Part shown: piece by piece, positions 58,816 through 64,000 of the stretch
How positions within the stretch are numbered: position 1 is the first letter of the stretch
Layout: each line of letters starts with the position of its first letter
Assembly (NCBI GenBank): GCA_045656005.1
Contig: JAZOQG010000070.1
Location: 1-64,000 of the forward strand
DNA: 64,000 nucleotides
Direction: 5' to 3'
From: JAZNQN01 sp045656005
GTDB lineage: Bacteria; Bacillota; Clostridia; UMGS1883; UMGS1540
Notes under the pieces: model-generated
Databases searched by the model: none
Told to the model about the DNA's origin: nothing
The model's input: the letters and a program-made list of their open reading frames with translations, nothing else
Program-made: the position numbers and the translations under genes

Positions 58816-58842
58816 AAACCATTCGCTGTGGGCGAATGGTTT
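58816..58842. terminator. terminator between lipoprotein and cohesin-like gene
   Basis: AAACCATTCGC (58816-58826) pairs with GCGAATGGTTT (58832-58842), loop TGTGG, then TATATTTGATTGTTTTTTT. Confidence 0.85.
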
Positions 58843-58875
58843 TATATTTGATTGTTTTTTTACACTCCCTTTGTT

Positions 58876-59628
58876 TTATTCAATTACTTCTGCATGCATG
58901 ACAGATAGGGTGTTTTGTATATCAATGTCGGTCAGAATCACAATTTTATTATACTGTACATCTGAGATAAAGGTTATTGGCTCGCCCGAATATGTCCAAA
59001 TTCCTATATCAGCCAGTTTATTTTCATGGTGAGCATAAAGAATGATTTTTTTGCCCACATACTCCTGCGGAGGAGTAATATAAACTTTAGAGGTTTTATC
59101 TTTAACAGTAAGTGTTGCACTTGCTGAGGTGTACCTGCAATTGCAATACATGTCTGCGTTGCCGTAAAAAACATTTTCATTTTCTATTAAATTAAAAGTT
59201 TCATCAATGAAACCGTTGTTTTCAATTGGAACACAGGCAAAACTTGTTTTTTTAATTCCGCTTCCAATAACTCTGAATTTAACCGTTGCCCATATTACAT
59301 TATCATAAGATTTCATATCATCTGTTGAACAACACCAAAGAATTCCTTCTGCTTCTTGATAAATCGCAAAATCAAGTATTGTATCCTGCGGGGCATTTAC
59401 GGGTTTAGATTTTACAAATTCATATAATTCGGGGTCATAAGTTAAATAAAATTCAACTCCGCAAATTTTGTTACCACTTGTGTTAATCATTATATCAATT
59501 TCAAATTCCTCGCCAATTTCTGCATATTTCGGGGCAGAAAGCCACACACTGTAAGGTGTATCTGCTGAAACGTTAACCATATTAATCCACATTAAAAATG
59601 CACATATTAAACTAAAAAATTTCTTCAT
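58876..59628 (-). CDS. secreted cohesin-domain-like protein
   Basis: A 250-residue exported protein. A signal peptide (about 1-23, NVSADT) is followed by a cohesin-like beta-sandwich (about 28-165: APKYAEIGEEFEIDIMINTSG, GVEFYLTYDPELYEF, ATVKFRVI), the start used by cohesins and related carbohydrate-binding folds. The C-terminal 70 residues end near a beta strand pattern. No dockerin or SLH is present on this protein. It may be an isolated cohesin-type surface domain rather than a cellulosome part. The ATG at 59628 has GGGAG 8 bases upstream. Confidence 0.75.
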   Translation of the reverse strand: MKKFFSLICAFLMWINMVNVSADTPYSVWLSAPKYAEIGEEFEIDIMINTSGNKICGVEFYLTYDPELYEFVKSKPVNAPQDTILDFAIYQEAEGILWCCSTDDMKSYDNVIWATVKFRVIGSGIKKTSFACVPIENNGFIDETFNLIENENVFYGNADMYCNCRYTSASATLTVKDKTSKVYITPPQEYVGKKIILYAHHENKLADIGIWTYSGEPITFISDVQYNKIVILTDIDIQNTLSVMHAEVIE

Positions 59629-59668
59629 ATTCTTCACTCCCGCATATAGTTTTTCCAAAAGTAGTTTA

Positions 59669-59697
59669 ATTATACACTAAAAGTTAATAAATGTCAA
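59669..59697 (-). promoter_or_regulatory. promoter of cohesin-like gene
   Basis: Minus strand: TTGACA (59697-59692), 17 bases, TATAAT (59674-59669). Confidence 0.85.
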
Positions 59698-59734
59698 CGC
59701 CTGCAGTTGTATTTATATCACCCTAAAAGTTTAT

Positions 59735-59762
59735 TTGAATATAAAGTATAAAAGTGTAGAAT
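59735..59762 (+). promoter_or_regulatory. promoter of XRE regulator
   Basis: TTGAAT (59735-59740), 16 bases, TAGAAT (59757-59762). Confidence 0.55.
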
Positions 59763-59783
59763 AATCAATAAGGATGTGATTAT

Positions 59784-60101
59784 ATGGCGAATATTGAAAT
59801 AGGCATGAGAATTAGAAAACAAAGAGAACTTTTAGGGTATACGAGAGAAGAATTGGCAGAACGACTGAATGTATCATCAAAATTTTGTTCCGATATTGAA
59901 AATGGTGCTAAAGGCATGAGTGTTGAAACTCTTTGTAAGTTGTCAAAGGAATTAATGCTTACAACAGATTATATTCTTTTTGGAAAAACAAACACAGAGG
60001 TTGATGAAGAAATATTAAATCTTATAAATCTTTGTGACAAAGAAAAAAGCAGATATCTTAAAAATATTATAAGAAATTTTATAAAAGCAAGCAATGAATA
60101 A
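59784..60101 (+). CDS. XRE-family transcriptional regulator
   Basis: A 105-residue Cro/cI-type regulator. HTH at about residues 7-62 (IRKQRELLGYTREELAERL, SKFCSDIENGAKGMSVETL), then a helical tail. AAGGATG precedes the ATG. It is divergent from the cohesin-like gene and followed by a terminator, so it looks like a single-gene unit. Its targets are not apparent. Confidence 0.88.
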   Translation: MANIEIGMRIRKQRELLGYTREELAERLNVSSKFCSDIENGAKGMSVETLCKLSKELMLTTDYILFGKTNTEVDEEILNLINLCDKEKSRYLKNIIRNFIKASNE

Positions 60102-60126
60102 TGAGAGCGGATGCTCTCATTTTTTG
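60100..60126 (+). terminator. terminator of XRE gene
   Basis: AATGAGAGC and GCTCTCATT around GGAT (60100-60121), then TTTTT. The stop codon lies at the base of the stem. Confidence 0.9.
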
Positions 60127-60179
60127 ATATGCATAAATTTTCCACTTTGTATAATAATAAATATATATTATTTTGCGGG

Positions 60180-61592
60180 GTGAGAAAAATTTTAAAAACA
60201 TTTATAACAAGGATGCCTGACAAAGCAGGAGCATTTTTAAAAGCATGTAATATTATAGTTGAAATGGGCGGGGCTATAAAAAGGGTGAGCTATAACAAGG
60301 GCATTGATGCCCACACACTTTTCATAGACGTTTATTCAGATGAGGAAAAGATTGATGAAATTGCAAAAAAACTATATGAATCAGGATACTTAAATGCATC
60401 ATCCGCTCCTAAAACCATGCTTTTGATGCTTAAAATGCGCGAAGAAACAAAAGAGCTTACAAAGCCTTTTGAAATTTTTGATAAATACAAGGTAAACATT
60501 TCGTACATCAGTGCAAGAGAAGGAAAAAGCGATGTTTTCGATTTAAAAGTGGGTGTACTTATTGAAAATGTTGGCGAAACAGTAAGTTTCTTAAATGAGC
60601 TTTCATCAGTGTGTGATATAAAGGTTTTAAAAAATGATGTTACTGAAAAAAATCTTGACAACACGGTGTTTTATATAGGTTTTGCCCATGAAATGCGGAA
60701 AATACTGGAACTTTGTCAAAATGAAGCAAATGAAATTATTGTAAACTCAAATAAAATAATGCAACGTCTTGAAGAAGATGGTGAAAACCCTTTAAAAACA
60801 TTTGAGTGTATTAAAAAATTTGCTGAGTTTGTTTCTTTTCATAAAGGCAAAAATTTTGGTGCAAAGGTATATTCAAAAGATGTCGGGGATTTTAAACTTC
60901 ATCTAATCGAACCGCCGTGCGGAGGTAACACCTGTATAATTGAAGGCGCAGGAGAAATTTTGTTTGTTGATTGCGGATTTGCATGCTTTGAAAATGAAAT
61001 GCTTGAAATTTTTAAAGGACTTTTAAATAATTTTGAAAAAAGCAGAAAATATCTTTTTTTAACCCATTGCGACATGGACCATGCAGGACTTTGGCATTTA
61101 TTTGAAAAAGTTTATGTAAGTCAAAAAACTTATGTAAATTTTATGCTTGAGGAAAAGGGTGAAAAAAATTATCGTCAAAGGTGCGAGCATCATGAGGCTT
61201 ATGGAAATCTTACCAAAATTATAAGCGGTTACAAAACTCCCGACTTGGGAAAACTTATTGTAGTATCGGAAGGAAACGGCGAAAATATTGAAAAATCAGG
61301 AACACTTGATTTTTGCGGAGAAAATTTTGAAATATATGAGGGTAACGGCGGTCATGTACCAGGCGAAAGCATGCTCGTATGGGAAAATGAAAAAATTGTA
61401 TTTTCAGGTGACATTTATGTAAATGCGGCAGGTTACTCCGAAGAGCAGGCAAAATTTAATGAGTTTGCTCCCTATCTTACAAAGAGCGTTAATGTAGATT
61501 CAAAGAAAGCACTTGTGTGCAGAAATGAATTTATGAATATGTTTAAAGAATATCTTATCTGTCCCGGTCACGGAAAATGGTGTAATATCTAA
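60180..61592 (+). CDS. ACT-ACT-metallo-beta-lactamase-fold fusion protein
   Basis: A 470-residue protein with an unusual domain order. Residues 4-80 and 85-160 look like two ACT domains (TFITRMPDKAGAFLKACNII, then LLMLKMREETKELTKPF...), typical of amino-acid sensing. Residues 230-470 form a metallo-beta-lactamase fold: THCDMDHAGLW (HxDxDH), GGHVPGES, FSGD and CPGHGKW. The second metal ligand is Asp instead of His, recalling the HxExDH diiron site of flavodiiron proteins. The GTG start at 60180 is chosen because the ACT begins there; its ribosome binding site is weak. Function unknown, perhaps a metabolite-regulated hydrolase. Confidence 0.7.
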   Translation: MRKILKTFITRMPDKAGAFLKACNIIVEMGGAIKRVSYNKGIDAHTLFIDVYSDEEKIDEIAKKLYESGYLNASSAPKTMLLMLKMREETKELTKPFEIFDKYKVNISYISAREGKSDVFDLKVGVLIENVGETVSFLNELSSVCDIKVLKNDVTEKNLDNTVFYIGFAHEMRKILELCQNEANEIIVNSNKIMQRLEEDGENPLKTFECIKKFAEFVSFHKGKNFGAKVYSKDVGDFKLHLIEPPCGGNTCIIEGAGEILFVDCGFACFENEMLEIFKGLLNNFEKSRKYLFLTHCDMDHAGLWHLFEKVYVSQKTYVNFMLEEKGEKNYRQRCEHHEAYGNLTKIISGYKTPDLGKLIVVSEGNGENIEKSGTLDFCGENFEIYEGNGGHVPGESMLVWENEKIVFSGDIYVNAAGYSEEQAKFNEFAPYLTKSVNVDSKKALVCRNEFMNMFKEYLICPGHGKWCNI

Positions 61593-61620
61593 GAATAATA
61601 AGAAATCGGCTATCATATAA
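61592..61620 (+). promoter_or_regulatory. possible sporulation-type promoter of pdaA
   Basis: AGAATA (61592-61597), 16 bases, CATATAA (61614-61620) resembles sigma-E/G promoters, fitting the late-sporulation role of pdaA, but the -35 is imperfect. Confidence 0.35.
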
Positions 61621-61647
61621 TGAAACAAAAAATCTTTGGAGAATTTT

Positions 61648-62442
61648 ATGAAAAAGCTGATTTTTATTTTTTGCATTGTTTTTTTATTATGCGGATGTCA
61701 GGAAAAAGGAGTTATGCCTCCTTTAAAAAACAATATGGAGGTTAGCACAAGTAATTTATCGGATAAAAAGGAAGGCTGGGGCTTTAGGAAAATAAAAGGA
61801 GGACGTCCTGAATTTACAAAAGAGCAACAAAAGGCAATGGCAGACTTTGAGTGCATATATCTTGGAACAGAAGGAGAAAAAAGTTTATATCTCACGTTTG
61901 ATGAAGGTTATGAAAACGGCTTTACCGAGCCAATACTTGAAATACTTAAAAAACATTCTGTTCCTGCCGCTTTTTTTATAACGGGAGATTATTTTGATAA
62001 ATGCGGTGATTTAGTTGACAAAATGGTAAGCGAAGGGCATATTGTGGGAAATCACACCCAAAACCATCCTTCTCTTCCTCAAAAAAGTGCAGATGAAATA
62101 GAGAAAGAGGTTTCAACTCTTAATAATAAATTTTTTAAAAAATATGGTTTTAACATGAAATATCTTCGTCCGCCAATGGGTGAATACAGCGAAAAATCAC
62201 TTGCAGTTACAAAAAATTTGGGATATACGAACGTTTTCTGGAGCTTTGCGTATAAGGACTGGGAAACAAATAACCAAAAAGGCAAAGATTATGCTTTTGA
62301 GGAAGTTAAAAAATGTTTGCACGACGGTGCTGTAATACTTCTTCATGCGGTTTCAAAGGACAATGCAGATGCCATGGAAGATATTATTCTCTATGCCCGC
62401 AAAATGGGTTTTGAGTTTAAATCGCTTGATGATTACAAATAA
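61648..62442 (+). CDS. pdaA: polysaccharide deacetylase PdaA (spore cortex)
   Basis: A 264-residue enzyme that de-N-acetylates muramic acid so that muramic delta-lactam can form in the spore cortex. A signal peptide with lipobox-like LLCGC at about residue 15 suggests a lipoprotein. The NodB domain starts LYLTFDEGYENGFTEP (the PdaA form TFDEGY rather than TFDDGP), with GNHTQNHPSL, RPPMGEYSEKSL and ILLHAVSKD. The ATG at 61648 (TGGAG upstream) is used. Its pairing with spoIVB supports a sporulation role. Confidence 0.92.
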   Translation: MKKLIFIFCIVFLLCGCQEKGVMPPLKNNMEVSTSNLSDKKEGWGFRKIKGGRPEFTKEQQKAMADFECIYLGTEGEKSLYLTFDEGYENGFTEPILEILKKHSVPAAFFITGDYFDKCGDLVDKMVSEGHIVGNHTQNHPSLPQKSADEIEKEVSTLNNKFFKKYGFNMKYLRPPMGEYSEKSLAVTKNLGYTNVFWSFAYKDWETNNQKGKDYAFEEVKKCLHDGAVILLHAVSKDNADAMEDIILYARKMGFEFKSLDDYK

Positions 62443-62453
62443 AAACAAGCATA

Positions 62454-62494
62454 TCACGCTCCATCTCGGAAAGAATAAAAGGGGAGGAGCGTGA
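62454..62494 (+). promoter_or_regulatory. hairpin hiding the spoIVB ribosome binding site
   Basis: TCACGCTCC (62454-62462) is fully complementary to GGAGCGTGA (62486-62494). The right arm overlaps the end of the ribosome binding site GGGGAGGAG (62481-62489). It would lower translation unless opened. Confidence 0.55.
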
Positions 62495-62498
62495 GCCT

Positions 62499-63524
62499 AT
62501 GAAAAAAGTGTTCAAAGGCCTTGTTTCGATTTTGGCAGTTTTTTCTTTGTTTTTTGCTTCCCCTACGGGCGGCGAAAAGAAAATATCCGCAGTCAGTCAG
62601 GCTGTTGTGGGCGGCTCTTCTATAGGGCTGAAGCTCTATCTTGACGGACTTCTGGTTGTTGGAAAAAGCGATATTATGTCGGGAGAAGGCAAGATTTGTC
62701 CCGGAAAAATTGCAGGCATTGATAAGGGTGACAGAATAACAAAAATCAACGGCAGGGAGATTGGCAATGTAAATGAATTTTGCAAAGAAATTCAAGGCAG
62801 TTGCGGAAGTGAGATAGCACTCGAAGTAATACGCGGCGACAAGGTGATGGAAAAAAATATCAGACCTGTGTTTTACGACGATTTGGGAGAGTACAAATTA
62901 GGACTTTGGGTGCGTGACAGTGCGGCAGGTATTGGAACTTTAACTTACACTTTAAGCGACGGTAGCTTTGGGGCACTCGGTCACGGAATTTCTGATGTTG
63001 ATACCAAAAAGCTCATAAAAGTTAAAGAAGGTGAAGTGTGGGGGAGCAGGATAGTTTCGGTTATAAAGGGAGCGGCAGGCGCTCCGGGAGACCTCAAAGG
63101 AACAATTAACGGAACAGAAATGGGCGAAATTTACAAAAATACCAACAGCGGAATTTATGGCACATTTACTGAGAGACCAAAAGGCGGAAAAGTTGTGGAA
63201 ATAGGAATGGCAAAAGATGTCATGGTGGGAGCGGCAACTATATTTACCAATGTTTCAAAAGAGGATGTAAAGGAATATAGTATAGAAATAGAAAAAATAA
63301 ATCCCTTTGGCGGAAGTGATGGAAAAAATATGGTTGTAAAAATTACAGACCCTGAGCTTTTATCTCAGACGGGTGGAATAGTACAGGGAATGAGCGGTTC
63401 ACCTATTCTTCAAAACGGTAAACTTATCGGAGCAGTAACTCATGTTTTTGTAAATGACCCCACAAGAGGATATGGAATATTCATTGAGAATATGCTCTCT
63501 GAAAATGAAAATTTTAAACATTAA
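62499..63524 (+). CDS. spoIVB: SpoIVB serine peptidase
   Basis: A 341-residue S55 peptidase secreted from the forespore that triggers processing of pro-sigma-K. A signal/anchor region at the N-terminus (6-22) is followed by a PDZ domain (about 60-120: PGKIAGIDKGDRITKINGREI). The catalytic His lies in GALGHGISD (about 163) and Ser in GMSGSPILQNGKLIGAV (about 300). GGGGAGGAG precedes the ATG. It ends in a strong terminator; spo0A, the usual next gene, is absent here. Confidence 0.96.
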   Translation: MKKVFKGLVSILAVFSLFFASPTGGEKKISAVSQAVVGGSSIGLKLYLDGLLVVGKSDIMSGEGKICPGKIAGIDKGDRITKINGREIGNVNEFCKEIQGSCGSEIALEVIRGDKVMEKNIRPVFYDDLGEYKLGLWVRDSAAGIGTLTYTLSDGSFGALGHGISDVDTKKLIKVKEGEVWGSRIVSVIKGAAGAPGDLKGTINGTEMGEIYKNTNSGIYGTFTERPKGGKVVEIGMAKDVMVGAATIFTNVSKEDVKEYSIEIEKINPFGGSDGKNMVVKITDPELLSQTGGIVQGMSGSPILQNGKLIGAVTHVFVNDPTRGYGIFIENMLSENENFKH

Positions 63525-63549
63525 AAGGAGTTGCAACGCAACTCCTTTT
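63523..63549 (+). terminator. terminator of spoIVB
   Basis: AAAAGGAGTTGC (63523-63534) pairs perfectly with GCAACTCCTTTT (63538-63549). The stop codon is in the left arm. Confidence 0.9.
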
Positions 63550-63551
63550 AA

Positions 63552-64000
63552 TCATTGTTTTCTTGATTTTATATTTATAAGTATTATCGCAAGAAGTGAA
63601 ATAATAATTATAAAAAGTACAATAATAGCAATAAGCAGAACCTGATTTGTCAATGCTGCACGTGCAATCTGCCCATTATCCGTATCAGATGTGGTTTGTA
63701 AAATTCCGGCAGTTGGAGCAGGGGTGCTTTCGGGAGATTGCGTTTCCTTCGGTGCCACGGTTGGACTTAATGTTGGCTGAGCAGTAGCAGGCGGTGCCGG
63801 CGGGGTAGTAGTTGTTTGTTTGAGTGCCACCCAGCCTTCATAACCATTATATGAGGTATAGCCCCAATTGCCTGATTCAGAAACTATGTGAAGTTTTACG
63901 CCGTCAGGAATTCTGCCTTCCATAACTTTGGCATAATCTACAGATGGACCATAGCGCATATTAAGTCCGCCATCCGGTGTTGCTACATACACATAATAGT
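63552..64000 (-). CDS. membrane-anchored SH3b-domain protein (partial)
   Basis: The 5' end lies beyond the right edge; about 149 codons are seen. A bacterial SH3 domain (VYVATPDGGLNMRYGPSVDYAK to GYEGWVALK, about the first 60 residues here) is followed by a Thr/Pro/Ala-rich linker and one C-terminal membrane segment (LLIAIIVLFIIIISLLAIIL). SH3b domains often bind cell wall; the protein would face outside with a C-terminal anchor. The frame stays open to the edge, so a GTG at 63992 is not taken as the start. Confidence 0.8.
   Translation of the reverse strand, partial: YYVYVATPDGGLNMRYGPSVDYAKVMEGRIPDGVKLHIVSESGNWGYTSYNGYEGWVALKQTTTTPPAPPATAQPTLSPTVAPKETQSPESTPAPTAGILQTTSDTDNGQIARAALTNQVLLIAIIVLFIIIISLLAIILINIKSRKQ

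Noticed and set aside
60111..60179. N-terminal extension of the ACT-MBL protein
   Set aside because: The extra frame begins inside the terminator of the XRE gene and before the ACT domain.

Overview
The window is the replication-origin region of a low-GC, Gram-positive, endospore-forming bacterium of the Clostridia type. The support is the order dnaA-dnaN-yaaA-recF-remB-gyrB-gyrA on one side of the origin and rpmH-rnpA-yidD-yidC-jag-mnmE-mnmG-rsmG-noc-parA-parB on the other. Further support comes from a PolC-type polymerase, spoIVB and pdaA (sporulation), reverse rubrerythrin and PerR (anaerobe peroxide defence), and many AGGAGG-type ribosome binding sites. The species cannot be named from the sequence alone.

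Layout. 1-3.6 kb: a minus-strand tRNA-sulfur operon (mtaB, a small unknown gene, cysteine desulfurase, thiI running off the left edge). 3.7-5.5 kb: PHP phosphoesterase, MecA-like adaptor, zinc-ribbon protein. 5.5-8.1 kb: a PerR-controlled iron and peroxide cluster (perR, reverse rubrerythrin, serine acetyltransferase-like gene, Bfd-like ferredoxin, ferritin). 8.1-16.3 kb: nitroreductase, an asparagine-rich protein, glmM, two oxidoreductases, and a DUF1846/SLH/CapA operon. 16.3-18.1 kb: an accessory cassette with an XRE repressor, a divergent operator region and two unrecognised proteins. 18.2-25.9 kb: thrS with an unusual leader, AraC regulator, rqcP, mnmA, a CDF transporter, an acyl-CoA synthetase and its XRE/cupin regulator. 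25.9-27.2 kb: an element with a GIY-YIG-like protein, a four-helix-bundle (23S IVP family) protein and elaborate palindrome arrays. 27.2-41.1 kb: polC, ispG, gyrA, gyrB, remB, recF, yaaA, dnaN, dnaA. 39.7-41.4 kb: a bipartite oriC with DnaA boxes on both sides of dnaA and a DnaA-trio run next to dnaN. 41.5-50.3 kb: rpmH to parB with parS sites. 50.4-64 kb: serS, TPR protein, a chain-length regulator/tyrosine kinase pair without an exopolysaccharide cluster, an RCC1-like secreted protein, dprA, a lipoprotein, a cohesin-like protein, an ACT-ACT-metallo-beta-lactamase fusion, pdaA, spoIVB and a partial SH3 protein.

Together the genes cover initiation and segregation of the chromosome (DnaA, DnaN, RecF, gyrase, PolC, ParAB/parS, Noc), membrane insertion (YidC, YidD, Jag), the wobble-uridine pathway (MnmA, MnmE, MnmG), tRNA thiolation, and late sporulation. 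The most unusual structure is the palindrome-array element at 25.9-27.2 kb. Other points worth a look are a PerR box on a near-perfect promoter, the DnaA-trio run, a hairpin that hides the spoIVB ribosome binding site, the thrS leader peptide, and an ACT-MBL fusion with an altered metal motif. No rRNA, tRNA, CRISPR array or recognisable transposase was seen.
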